Notes under the pieces: generated by a model
Told to the model about the DNA's origin: nothing
The model's input: only the letters and a program-made list of their open reading frames with translations
The model's database searches: none
Source: Haliea sp041746975
Lineage (GTDB): Bacteria > Pseudomonadota > Gammaproteobacteria > Pseudomonadales > Halieaceae
Direction of reading: 5' to 3'
NCBI GenBank assembly: GCA_041746975.1
Contig: JBGTGB010000158.1
Coordinates: 1-19,860, forward strand
Length of the DNA stretch: 19,860 bases
Shown: piece by piece, positions 7,483 to 15,351 of the stretch
Layout of the letters: every line of letters begins with the position of its first letter
Position numbering within the stretch: position 1 is the stretch's first letter
Position numbers and translations under genes: made by a program

Positions 7483-7941
7483 ATGAAAGCAAGTCAACTG
7501 AACCAGATTCTGTTGCCCATGGCCCTGGTAATCGTGGCGATTGTTACGCAACAGGTTCGTGCTGAAGAGCAACCAGAAACCGCGCCTATCGAAGAAATGA
7601 CCGTCTCGGAGCAGGCCAAGTCGCAGGCTGTTGGAATAGTCGTCAATAGAGCACTGATTGAAGAGGATCCCTACGGTTTTCTAGTGGCGGGCAAAATGGC
7701 TGCTGAATTCCCCAAATCACGGTACAGGATAGGTGAGGGCGAATCCGCAGTAGTGATGTCCGCAGCCGATATGCTCAACCGCGCCAAAACGCTCGCAGGA
7801 GAGTCGTCGGATGTAGCAAAACAGGCAAGCGCGGCGCTTGCCGGGTTAGAGGATATCAGTTCCGAACAGTGCTTCACCTACACTGAGTGGTACTGTGATC
7901 GCTGGCTCAATTGCTGGTGGATAACCAGGACCCGCTGCTAG
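7483..7941 (+). CDS. Secreted four-cysteine protein of unknown family
   Basis: The protein has 152 residues. Residues 1-28 are a Sec signal peptide: Lys2, a hydrophobic run (ILLPMALVIVAIV) and a likely cut after VRA. A central charged helical region (about 30-115, EEMTVSEQAKSQ, DPYGFLVAGKMAAEFP) is followed by a compact tail with all four cysteines: C-x7-C-x5-C-W-W-x5-C, ending on the last Cys. The degenerate copy at 4971 keeps exactly this spacing, so the tail is the constrained part. Two disulfides in the periplasm or outside the cell are likely. I do not recognise the family. A long propeptide-like middle before a small Cys-rich tail would fit a processed peptide, with the signal peptidase fusion upstream and the trypsin-like protease downstream as possible processors; that is inference. 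The ATG at 7483 follows AGAAAAGG with a 10-nt gap. Confidence 0.8.
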   Translation: MKASQLNQILLPMALVIVAIVTQQVRAEEQPETAPIEEMTVSEQAKSQAVGIVVNRALIEEDPYGFLVAGKMAAEFPKSRYRIGEGESAVVMSAADMLNRAKTLAGESSDVAKQASAALAGLEDISSEQCFTYTEWYCDRWLNCWWITRTRC

Positions 7942-7996
7942 ATTGAGACAGCTACGTTTCTTATTCTATCGAGAGCACCGCCAAGCTTGGACCCAG

Positions 7997-8030
7997 TAGG
8001 GAGTAGTCCTAACCCGGCACTTCTCCCCTA
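7997..8030 (+). other. Possible leader hairpin before the kinase gene
   Basis: TAGGGAG (7997-8003) can pair with CTCCCCTA (8023-8030) with one bulged C and a 19-nt loop. It ends a few bases before the ribosome site of the kinase gene and could affect its translation. There is no T-run. Confidence 0.3.
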
Positions 8031-8035
8031 TATTT

Positions 8036-8043
8036 GAGGTGAT
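8036..8043 (+). promoter_or_regulatory. Extended ribosome binding site that fixes the kinase start
   Basis: GAGGTGAT matches the 16S 3' end over eight bases and lies 7 nt before ATG 8051. The earlier in-frame starts GTG 8039 and ATG 8042 fall inside it, so 8051 is the likely start. Confidence 0.8.
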
Positions 8044-8050
8044 GCCAAAA

Positions 8051-10078
8051 ATGGATCCCCTGGAATCAAATGGCCTCGCCTCCGTTCGACATATGATTTT
8101 GGCGGGAATGCCAATTGAAGCTGAAGAGGCTTTGAGCCGTATCGCGGCGAGCGGGCACGGCGCGAGGATCGAGTCAGGTTTCATCGCTCTGTTGCGCGAC
8201 CAAGAACCCGGTTCCGTGCTTTCCCAGCTCCCTGATGAACATGACCTGCTGCAGGAGGATATAGTAGTCAATTGCCGCTACTGGCTACTCAAAGGCATAC
8301 TGGAGAATCGTCGAGGAGACCAAAATGCCGCGCATGACTTTCTCAAAAAGGGAGAAGCGCTGGCTGCAAGCCATGGATACGACGACTTGCGAGCTGAGAC
8401 GCTCCTTGAAATTGCACGGGTACACGCCTGGGCTGGCCAGGAGGTAAGATCGCTCAGAAATTTCAGTGCTGCCTTAGCCTCTCTATTATTCGCCGAAAAT
8501 TCACTCTTGCGCTTTCATGCCTATCTTGGCTTGGCGAAGCTCAACCTGGAAATGGGGAGAGCCGAAGACGCTGTCAATTATTTCAACCACGCTGAACGAG
8601 TCCGGCCCGGAGAAGGCAGTATTTTTCGACAGCGCTTCCCGGTGGAATACGCCCCGGCACTCCTGGCTGCGGATCGCTACGAAGATTGTCTGCGTTTGCT
8701 GGAACAAATGCCCGAGGCTGATGTACTGGCCCTGTCTTCGCATCGCTGGTTTACCAAAATCTCGACGCTCGCTTTCGCACACATGCGCGCGGGGAATCGC
8801 ATTGACGCCGAGACACTGCTGGCAAAGCTCAAAGAGCAGTACACTGCGGACATTGCCAATGAATATCGCGACAAGGAGCTATCCAGGCTAAAGTCCGAAT
8901 TTGAGCTGCGTTTCGGCAGCGCGTCTCATGCGGTGGCAGATTTACAAGACTTGGTGAAATGGTACGCGGCCAAATCGTATACGCAGCCAGTACTTGCACT
9001 TATGCGCCAGATCATCGAGGGGCAAGTGGCCCAGGGTGACGTCGCCGGGGCTGAAGTCACGTTGTTGCACGCGCTTGAATATGCCAGAAAGACCGGTACG
9101 GTGCAGGCGATCAGCACCCTCAGGGAGTTACGGGACAGTCTGGATCTGTCTGAAATCGCAGTGGAGGAAACGGGTCGCGCCATTGGTTACAAGCTAGACG
9201 CTCGACAGGGCGCCTACGTTTTGCGCGAGCAGCTCGGAGGTGGTGCCTACGGAACCGTGTACCGAGCGATTGATCTGGATCGGGATGGTATGGAGGTCGC
9301 GCTCAAGAAATTCGATTTGAGCAGTATCTACAACCCACGCGTTCGCACCCGACTTCTCGCCTCACTCAAACGCGAAATTCAGGCTTGTGCGCAGCTACCC
9401 AAGCACACCGGCTGGGCGAAGGTGATTAGCTGGGGTGAGGATTCGGATCATGAATTCTACCTCGCGCAGGAGTACAAGCGGGGCCCGACACTTGCAAGCC
9501 TGATGCAGAGCAATTCACCTTCACCGCAGGAAGCTGTTCTGATTATCAAGAATCTTTGCCTGACGCTTGAAGCACTACATGGGTGTGGGGTTCTTCACTG
9601 CGATTTGAAACCTGAGAATATCATCATGGACACCCCCACATCACCAGTTCTGGTAGATTTTGGTGTGGCCAATCTCGTTTTACCGCGTAGTCGCGCAATA
9701 CGTGGCGGAACAAAGATCTACATGTCTCCAGAGTCCATGCTCGGACTGCGAGCCAGATCCTCTGACGATTTATACGCTGTTGCAGTGATCTTGCTCGAGC
9801 TACTAGGGCACTCACCACCGGAGGTTGACCTGATCTCGATTAAAAAACTGGCGGGCAGACAAAGAATACTTAACCAATTTCGGATGCTCACCAGTAGTCG
9901 ACTAAACCAGGATGGGAATAAGCTGCTGTCAACGATTTTGCGAGATTGCCTGAAACCTAGAGTTTATGGTCGTCTTGCAAGCGCAAAAGTAGCCGCCAGA
10001 GGCTTTGAGGAAGTCCTTCAATACAGTGCCGAGGCAAATGCAACTTTGAATACTCACGAAGAAGCCAAAATGGCCTGA
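8051..10078 (+). CDS. TPR repeat Ser/Thr protein kinase
   Basis: The protein has 675 residues, no signal peptide and no clear TM segment, so it should be cytosolic. Residues 1-370 are helical TPR-like repeats (for example about 70-190, with LLEIARVHAWAGQ and AYLGLAKLNLEMGRAEDAVNYF), a scaffold for partner binding. A Hanks-type kinase domain follows (about 390-655): glycine loop LGGGAYGTVY (395-404), ATP Lys419 (VALKK), catalytic loop HCDLKPEN with Asp518 and Asn523, DFG at 536-538 and MSPES (558-562). All catalytic residues are present. Having the TPRs before rather than after the kinase domain is less usual. The next gene, 44 nt downstream, encodes an FHA protein with an intact phosphothreonine pocket, so kinase and FHA-protease are probably a signalling pair. 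The start is set by the strong ribosome site at 8036-8043. Confidence 0.92.
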   Translation: MDPLESNGLASVRHMILAGMPIEAEEALSRIAASGHGARIESGFIALLRDQEPGSVLSQLPDEHDLLQEDIVVNCRYWLLKGILENRRGDQNAAHDFLKKGEALAASHGYDDLRAETLLEIARVHAWAGQEVRSLRNFSAALASLLFAENSLLRFHAYLGLAKLNLEMGRAEDAVNYFNHAERVRPGEGSIFRQRFPVEYAPALLAADRYEDCLRLLEQMPEADVLALSSHRWFTKISTLAFAHMRAGNRIDAETLLAKLKEQYTADIANEYRDKELSRLKSEFELRFGSASHAVADLQDLVKWYAAKSYTQPVLALMRQIIEGQVAQGDVAGAEVTLLHALEYARKTGTVQAISTLRELRDSLDLSEIAVEETGRAIGYKLDARQGAYVLREQLGGGAYGTVYRAIDLDRDGMEVALKKFDLSSIYNPRVRTRLLASLKREIQACAQLPKHTGWAKVISWGEDSDHEFYLAQEYKRGPTLASLMQSNSPSPQEAVLIIKNLCLTLEALHGCGVLHCDLKPENIIMDTPTSPVLVDFGVANLVLPRSRAIRGGTKIYMSPESMLGLRARSSDDLYAVAVILLELLGHSPPEVDLISIKKLAGRQRILNQFRMLTSSRLNQDGNKLLSTILRDCLKPRVYGRLASAKVAARGFEEVLQYSAEANATLNTHEEAKMA

Positions 10079-10122
10079 CGGTCTACAACAACGAAACCGT
10101 ATTGAAAGAAGGGGAAAGCACA

Positions 10123-11892
10123 ATGGGACTACGCATTACTCACCTGGCAGGCCCATTCAAGGGTCAGGTTCAGGACTTCGACTTAAGCAAGCGAACAGTG
10201 ACCATAGGCCGTGACCCGGAGTGCGACATTGCGTTCCCTGAAGATTTCGACGCACTATCGTCCCATATCCACTGTGAAATCGTGAAAGATGCGAGCGCCT
10301 ATGAATTAAGGGTTGACACCCGCTATCGAGTGCTTGTCAACGGCAAACCCGCTTTGGACAGCTGGGAGCTGGTTTCGGGAGACGAGGTCGCGTTGGGCCC
10401 GGATAAGGACGTTGTTCTCCAGGTCGAGGAAACTCGTGAGCGGGTGATGCCCAAGACGGCCTACCAGGGACCCAGGCAACGGGACGCAAGCTATCTCATT
10501 ACCCAATCCCGCACGCGGATCGTGCAGATGTCACTAGTTCTTATTGTTGCCATCATCGGCCTCGGGGCCGCCTATCAATGGTTATGGCAGACTGACTCCA
10601 GACTCGACAACATCACCGAGCATGTTGCACGGTCCAAGGGTGCTCCAGACTTGCAGGAGGCAATACGCTCAAGCGAAGAGTCCATTTACCTGGTCTCTAT
10701 CATTGGCGAGGATGGGAAAGAAAGCCCTGTGGGTACGGCGTGGGTCACAGAAGGAGGCAGGCTCGCCACCAACGCGCATGTCGCTGAATCCATAGAGGAT
10801 TACGTGGGAACTTTTCAGCGTGACGTAAAAGCCGTGGTCAGGAAAGGGAGCCCGCCCTTTACTACTCACAATATCAGCGACATTGATCTCCACCCTGCAT
10901 ACAGACCGTTTATGCGAACCTGGGAGGAGTATGGGCCTATGTTAATAGGCGCGGACCAGGTTGCAACGAGATACCAGATAATCCCGGGCTACGATGTGGC
11001 CCTGCTATCGGTCACCAGTCCCTTTTTGCTCGGACCACCACTTCCACTGGCATCGGCCGCTGATATGGAGCAACTGAACAGAGGCTCTCCCATCGCTTTT
11101 CTCGGCTTTCCAATGGAGAACCTCGTCAACTTCGACCCCAAGAAGCCCATTTTTAATACGCAGTCCGGTATCATCACAGCGATCACCGATTTTTTTCGCG
11201 GCGCGAGCTTTGATAACTCCGGAGATCTAATCCAACATTCTCTGCCGTCAACCGGAGGTGCCAGCGGCAGCCCTATCATCAATAGCGATGGACGAGTTGT
11301 TGCTCTCCTGAGTGCGGGCAACTACTTTTCGGTCGATGGTAACCAGACACGAATACTAAATGCCGCCAACATCAATTTCGGACAGCGTGTTGACCTGCTA
11401 AAAGACCTCTTTGAACCAGAGAATATCGACCTCGACGCGCTGCAAACTGAGTGGCAAGCAGCCTTGGTCTCCTTCGACAATACACGCACTGTGTTGAACA
11501 TTGAAAGAGTTGCTGCGGACTGGGCAAAGGAATTCGGGAACGGCAAGACCCCCATGACAATCGCCGAAACAGAACAAAATCTGGTGGCTGAAGGCGTGGG
11601 GGTGGAACATGAAATCAGGCTAAGTGGCAGGGGACAATATTTGGTCATTGCCGAATCGGTGACAGGGCGCGATATTGACCTTGTTCTTGCCAACAGACGC
11701 ATGAGTGTATATGACCAAGAGTATGTTGTCGGCGAAGATACCGCGCTGGACCATGTCCCCTATCTGAAATTTTTCGCCTCGCCAGGGACCCTCTTCAGCT
11801 ACACCGTCGACGCAGGCCTTGAGGATGATTTGGCTGACAACCCCTCGATCGTCTCCAGGGCTAATTTCAGAGTGTTTTTTCTGCCGGAATGA
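10123..11892 (+). CDS. FHA domain, one TM segment, periplasmic trypsin-like protease (copy 2)
   Basis: The protein has 589 residues from ATG 10123, with AAGGGG 8 nt upstream; an in-frame TTG at 10102 is less likely. The FHA domain (about 1-100) keeps the ligand residues: GR (29-30), SxxH (Ser47, His50) and NG (73-74). One TM segment spans about 133-155 after RTR, so the FHA domain is cytosolic and the protease periplasmic. The S1 triad is His219 (LATNAHVA), Asp291 (PGYDVALL) and Ser381 (STGGASGSP). After residue 430 comes a beta-rich tail resembling a pre-peptidase C-terminal or similar adhesion fold; this is uncertain. Architecture and motif spacing match the protein at 2991-4703, so the two are paralogues in opposite orientation on either side of the kinase and peptidase cluster. 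I infer that kinase phosphorylation recruits or switches this protease from the inside. Confidence 0.9.
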   Translation: MGLRITHLAGPFKGQVQDFDLSKRTVTIGRDPECDIAFPEDFDALSSHIHCEIVKDASAYELRVDTRYRVLVNGKPALDSWELVSGDEVALGPDKDVVLQVEETRERVMPKTAYQGPRQRDASYLITQSRTRIVQMSLVLIVAIIGLGAAYQWLWQTDSRLDNITEHVARSKGAPDLQEAIRSSEESIYLVSIIGEDGKESPVGTAWVTEGGRLATNAHVAESIEDYVGTFQRDVKAVVRKGSPPFTTHNISDIDLHPAYRPFMRTWEEYGPMLIGADQVATRYQIIPGYDVALLSVTSPFLLGPPLPLASAADMEQLNRGSPIAFLGFPMENLVNFDPKKPIFNTQSGIITAITDFFRGASFDNSGDLIQHSLPSTGGASGSPIINSDGRVVALLSAGNYFSVDGNQTRILNAANINFGQRVDLLKDLFEPENIDLDALQTEWQAALVSFDNTRTVLNIERVAADWAKEFGNGKTPMTIAETEQNLVAEGVGVEHEIRLSGRGQYLVIAESVTGRDIDLVLANRRMSVYDQEYVVGEDTALDHVPYLKFFASPGTLFSYTVDAGLEDDLADNPSIVSRANFRVFFLPE

Positions 11893-11901
11893 TGGCATGT
11901 A

Positions 11902-11937
11902 ATGAGTTGAATCGTGCACCACGAGATACCAACTCAT
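11902..11937. terminator. Stem-loop between convergent genes, possible bidirectional terminator
   Basis: ATGAGTTG (11902-11909) and CAACTCAT (11930-11937) form a perfect 8-bp stem. Inside it TCGTG-CAC-CACGA (11912-11924) gives a second 5-bp stem. It lies 10 nt after the stop of the FHA-protease gene and about 30 nt past the stop of the convergent gene ending at 11969. No T-run follows on either strand, so intrinsic termination is unproven. Confidence 0.45.
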
Positions 11938-11968
11938 GCAGAAGGGATTGCATTTTCATCTCTTGGGT

Positions 11969-12547
11969 TTAGATGGCAGAGTCCAACCGGTACAAGGCAC
12001 TCGTCCCATGCCCGCCTGGCAGTGGCACTGGGCACCAGTATCCGAAGCGAAAGTGATCGAGGCCTACTGAAAGAGCGAGCTTTGCAGCGAATACCTGAGT
12101 AGCGTAGACACAGCCGGGCGTCAGTGAGCCCTCAATCTCCAACAGGAATTGAGACGGCAATCCCGGCTGGGACACAGTCTCCTTCTGGTGGCCGGAGCGC
12201 TCAATCACAGGCCCGTAATGCAGCACCGCCCGCGCGGTGACCTCAGCAGAGATACTGGCGCCCTTCCAATCCTCGGCCTCAATCGCAGCCATCAATGCCA
12301 GAGTCGTGCTTGCGGCAACGGCGGGGTTCCTTAAACGGAAGATTAAAACAGGATCACTCTCAGCACCCGGTAGCAACTCAAGCGAAGAGTCCGATTGTGC
12401 TGCCGACTGTGCGATCAGTAACCGTCTAAACTCGCGCGCAAGCAACGCCCTCTGCGTGTTTTTGATGTGCGTGTAACTTGCAGCGCAAATTAATAGCAGA
12501 CTAGCGGCTTTCCGCTTTGTTCGGATTTTTGTTCTGATTTCAGTCAC
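11969..12547 (-). CDS. Degenerate nucleotide cyclase-like domain protein
   Basis: The protein has 192 residues. The order of elements resembles a class III cyclase fold: a first strand SLLLICAASY, a long helix (NTQRALLAREFRRLL), VLIFRLRNPAVAASTTLALMAAI, the central strand ARAVLHYGPVI, then a segment where cyclases have GxxVNxAARL (here SQPGLPSQFLLEIE), a GCVYATQVFAAKL helix and a final strand pair. The two metal-binding aspartates of active cyclases are not apparent, so it may bind a nucleotide or a partner rather than make cAMP. The N-terminus is very basic (RTKIRTKRK). Start GTG 12547 overlaps the stop of the TRAFs-binding/SLOG gene as GTGA, so the two are translationally coupled and probably work together. 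It is the last gene of the sigma-factor operon. The family assignment rests on pattern only. Confidence 0.65.
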   Translation of the reverse strand: MTEIRTKIRTKRKAASLLLICAASYTHIKNTQRALLAREFRRLLIAQSAAQSDSSLELLPGAESDPVLIFRLRNPAVAASTTLALMAAIEAEDWKGASISAEVTARAVLHYGPVIERSGHQKETVSQPGLPSQFLLEIEGSLTPGCVYATQVFAAKLALSVGLDHFRFGYWCPVPLPGGHGTSALYRLDSAI

Positions 12548-13914
12548 ACAATACCCGCACTCTCTCGAAGGGAGGAGAGATCAAGTATTCGAGTGCTCCG
12601 ACCGACTGCTGACTGCCAATCCTGTACAAACTCTTTGGTGCTGCCGCGACCGGATGGAGCCTGTGAATCCAGAACAAAGAGTCCGTCTATCGAAGCACCA
12701 ATAGACCTGGCGCGGACCAGGGCCAGCCCTGTCATATACTCTGCTGCACTGGTGAAGGGGTTGCCTCGGGCGTCATCCTCTGGGCTCATTTCATGAACGG
12801 TTGCCTTTGCGCAAATGCTGTCAAACCTGTCGCGCCATGAACGAAGTTCAGGCCTCCCATAATCCACGCTAGAGTTACAGAACTCTCCTATGCGACAGGG
12901 CAGTACCAAATTCACTTCCATCCCCTGAGCGAGTGCCTGCTCGGCGCAGATAATCTCCGCACCCGATGCCCCACCTGTATACAGGATCTGCCTGTCACCT
13001 TGCTTGAGCACTTCCTTGATCGCTTCGCCGACACAGGCGTCGAGTCTACTGTCATTCGGGAAGCGTACCCCGGCGGTCTTGTCCCAGGGCTTGTCAACTC
13101 GATGCCCGGCGAAAACCACCACCGGCGGCACGGCCAAAATGTCCACTACGGCGCCCGGGAGACACATAGCGTGGCCTATCAGATCGACATTGCTGCGCAT
13201 ACTTCCGATGTCACCCCACCTACCGCATGCCCTGTCCACCGCGAGTTCGTAGTACAGCGTTGCTTTCTCGTTTTCCCCAAGCAGCAGATACGCCTCCCCA
13301 AGGGTCGCGGGTGCCCAGAAGTCATTGCTTGCCGCGCTGAGCGACCTCAATTGCTCGTCTTCGACCAGTCGCAATGCCAGCTCGCGGCTTTCGGCAACCT
13401 GGCCGTTGACATACAGAAGGGTGGCCAGATTAATCCCGGGGAATGGATCGGTACCGGCCTCGTAGGCACGTTGATAGTGCCAAATTGCCTTGCTCAATGC
13501 CTCCGCATCGGGCTGCAGTGCCTGTGACCTGTGAAAGCGCAATTTGTACAGACGCCCGAGCAGGGCGAGTGCATCAATGCGTACCGCTTCCGCTTCCGCC
13601 GTCATCGGGGGCCGCTCCAGCAAGGACTCCGCGATGCTGGTCGCCTTGCGCTCATTGCCACCCCGAGCCAGCGCCAGCGCGCGACAGTATTCGGTCCGCG
13701 CGTCGAAGCCAAACTTCGACATGATCTGATTGGCAAATTCCAGTGCAAGCGAAGTGTGGCCTTCACCGACGAGCCTCAGAAGAACCTTGATCCGCATTTC
13801 GGGTGCCATTCTCCACAGCTCGGAATGATCAGAATCAAGCCCCGGGCGCATGTGCTCGCGACACAGCCTGACCAGGTGCCCAAGATCACTCCCCTGGTCC
13901 GAGGGCGAATTCAT
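12544..13914 (-). CDS. TRAFs-binding/TPR domain protein with C-terminal SLOG-like domain
   Basis: The protein has 456 residues. Residues 35-240 are helical repeats of the type labelled MAP3K TRAFs-binding domain in bacterial proteins: AIWHYQRAYEAG, PGINLATLLYVNG, ATLGEAYLLLGENEKATLYYELA. Residues 264-440 form a Rossmann-like SLOG-type domain: VVVFAGHRVDKP, the glycine-rich GGASGAE (314-320), EVNLVLPC, then a helix with SWRDRF and DGLFVLDS. SLOG domains are predicted to bind or process nucleotides or related ligands, and TRAFs-binding repeats act as scaffolds; both points are family knowledge. It carries no signal peptide. ATG 13914 has AGAGG 8 nt upstream. It follows the subtilisin gene by 39 nt and shares a GTGA overlap with the cyclase-like gene. 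I infer that it is a ligand sensor controlling the neighbouring protease or cyclase-like partner. Confidence 0.82.
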   Translation of the reverse strand: MNSPSDQGSDLGHLVRLCREHMRPGLDSDHSELWRMAPEMRIKVLLRLVGEGHTSLALEFANQIMSKFGFDARTEYCRALALARGGNERKATSIAESLLERPPMTAEAEAVRIDALALLGRLYKLRFHRSQALQPDAEALSKAIWHYQRAYEAGTDPFPGINLATLLYVNGQVAESRELALRLVEDEQLRSLSAASNDFWAPATLGEAYLLLGENEKATLYYELAVDRACGRWGDIGSMRSNVDLIGHAMCLPGAVVDILAVPPVVVFAGHRVDKPWDKTAGVRFPNDSRLDACVGEAIKEVLKQGDRQILYTGGASGAEIICAEQALAQGMEVNLVLPCRIGEFCNSSVDYGRPELRSWRDRFDSICAKATVHEMSPEDDARGNPFTSAAEYMTGLALVRARSIGASIDGLFVLDSQAPSGRGSTKEFVQDWQSAVGRSTRILDLSSLRESAGIV

Positions 13915-13953
13915 CCGCGGCGCCTCTCGTTGTTGTAGAAAACCGCAGGCATT

Positions 13954-14787
13954 TCAGATCAAACCTTCCACTGGCACATCAGACGGGCGTAGAACTCCTC
14001 TACTGTCGGCCCGGGTCTCGTGCCCCTCCCTTGCCAGCTCATACAGGCAGGACATCACCTGCGCCGCGTTCCAGTGCGGACGCAGCTCGCGTATTCTGGC
14101 AATCAGCGCTGCAGTGTGGGGTGCGGCATAACTACTGCCGGAATCATGGCGGAAACTCCCACCTTTCCAGGCAACCCTGACATCCCTGCCGCGGGCGACA
14201 AACTCTACGAGGTTGCCTTCCCGCCTGGCAAAGCTCAACCCGTCAAAACCGGCCCAGTCTGAAGCAATGACCGTGGGGAACGCGCCGGGATATTCCGGGA
14301 GTTTAAAATCATGATTGTTGCAGGCCGCAACGAGAATGCATCCGCGACAGAAGGCCTCGTCCACGACCGCCTTGAAGGAGTTCCGGTATTGAACTTCAAC
14401 ACGCTGGTCGGAGACTCCGAAACTGCAGTTCACGACGTCATAGCGCTGCTCTACTGCCCACTCCAACGCCCGGACAACACGCTCCTGAGTCGTGCGATTC
14501 CGGCCATCCAGGAGTTGCAGCGAGTGAATATCCGCAGCCGGCGCATAGGTTGCGATGATCGAAGCTACCGCTGTGCCATGCCCGTAAGCATCGGAGGCGG
14601 ACGACTCGGAAACACCATACACCGGTACGCCACGCGGAGTTTCAGAGCGAGTCATGACAAAACTGCGGATCTGGTGACCGGCGAAGACCGGATGCGAACT
14701 CTCGATACCGGAGTCAATTACCAGAATACGCACACCGCGCCCGAGTGAATTGTCAATCGCGGGCCAGTCCAGCATCATCGAACTCAT
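13954..14787 (-). CDS. Compact cytosolic subtilisin-like (S8) serine protease
   Basis: The protein has 277 residues, essentially a bare S8 catalytic domain. The triad is clear: Asp25 (LVIDSGIE), His70 (AYGHGTAVAS) and Ser219 (SGSSYAAPHTAAL); the oxyanion Asn is probably Asn157 (AACNN). There is no signal peptide and no propeptide of normal size, so it should act in the cytosol and be held in check by partners rather than by export. ATG 14787 overlaps the GAF gene stop as ATGA. The frame continues upstream to 14862, but those extra 25 residues would overlap GAF coding sequence and add nothing recognisable. The coupling to GAF and TRAFs-binding/SLOG genes suggests a regulated intracellular effector or processing protease. 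Confidence 0.9.
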   Translation of the reverse strand: MSSMMLDWPAIDNSLGRGVRILVIDSGIESSHPVFAGHQIRSFVMTRSETPRGVPVYGVSESSASDAYGHGTAVASIIATYAPAADIHSLQLLDGRNRTTQERVVRALEWAVEQRYDVVNCSFGVSDQRVEVQYRNSFKAVVDEAFCRGCILVAACNNHDFKLPEYPGAFPTVIASDWAGFDGLSFARREGNLVEFVARGRDVRVAWKGGSFRHDSGSSYAAPHTAALIARIRELRPHWNAAQVMSCLYELAREGHETRADSRGVLRPSDVPVEGLI

Positions 14788-15290
14788 GGGAGGACGCCCA
14801 GTGCTTGGGCTGGGACCCGAGAGGCATTGGCAATCGCGACACCCGCCAACGCTGTCTTCCAACCCAGCATAGCCGAATCTTCCGGGGTAAAATCCGGAGT
14901 CCGGTGACGAATGCAGCAGATAACGCCCAGCACCTCCGCGTCGATTTCGAGCGGAGCGGCGATCATGCTGTGAACGCCACTTCCAAGCAAGGACTCAAAA
15001 TCTACGTCCATCCCGGTGTCAGTGCCCGATATACCCCAGTGCCCGGTATCCAGGACCATCCCGATAAAACTACCGGCAATCGATACATTCGGCTGTTGCC
15101 CAGCTTGAAAAACGCAATCGCCGCAAAGGCTCAACCGCAGCACGTTCGCCTCATCATCTAGCGTCCACAACCACGTGTCCAGCGCGTGCAGGGCCTCCGT
15201 TGTTTCCCGAAGCACACGCTTGGCCATATTTCGCGCGATTGGATCTGCCAGAAAGGCGGCGAGGGGATCCGGTTCAAGGTCAGATTTCAT
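14784..15290 (-). CDS. GAF domain protein
   Basis: The protein has 168 residues, almost all one GAF domain: the helix ARNMAKRVLRETTEALHAL, a strand with WLWTLDDEANVLRLSL, PNVSIAGSFIGMVLDTG, then the typical VHSMIAAPLEIDAEVLGVICCIRHRTPDFTPEDSAML. It has four Cys residues, among them Cys56-x2-Cys59 or close (LCGDC) and a CC pair in the core strand, which could matter for metal or redox sensing; this is speculation. There is no TM segment or output domain, so it would act through protein contact. ATG 15290 has only a weak ribosome site. The stop overlaps the start of the subtilisin gene, making that protease its most likely partner. Confidence 0.85.
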   Translation of the reverse strand: MKSDLEPDPLAAFLADPIARNMAKRVLRETTEALHALDTWLWTLDDEANVLRLSLCGDCVFQAGQQPNVSIAGSFIGMVLDTGHWGISGTDTGMDVDFESLLGSGVHSMIAAPLEIDAEVLGVICCIRHRTPDFTPEDSAMLGWKTALAGVAIANASRVPAQALGVLP

Positions 15291-15351
15291 ACGCTTAACA
15301 CGGCCAAACTCCCCCTACCGAAACTAGCCCAACCTGCCCGGGCAATGCCTT

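Larger units (their letters stand above)
7315..7941 (+). repeat. Direct repeat B: promoter, leader and intact Cys-protein gene
   Basis: Full-length partner of the duplicate at 4802-5217. It contains the central 71-codon part of the gene that is missing from copy A. The leader shares blocks such as TCAATACTATAAC, the 16-base block at 7374-7389 and CGTCACCTTAT with copy A. Confidence 0.85.

Noticed and set aside
7254..7565. Plus-strand open frame through the leader of the Cys-protein gene
   Set aside because: It overlaps the end of the peptidase gene and runs out of frame into the signal-peptide coding region. Copy A does not keep the same frame beyond the short MSQMV block. At most a tiny upstream peptide could be real.
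4802..7941. Composite transposon or integron-like cassette bounded by the direct repeats
   Set aside because: The repeats are diverged gene copies with their promoters. There is no transposase, integrase, terminal inverted repeat or target duplication, so tandem duplication with an inserted gene explains them better.
13000..13527. Plus-strand frame of 175 codons opposite the TRAFs-binding/SLOG gene
   Set aside because: It is antisense to a well-supported coding region and has no domain and no ribosome site.
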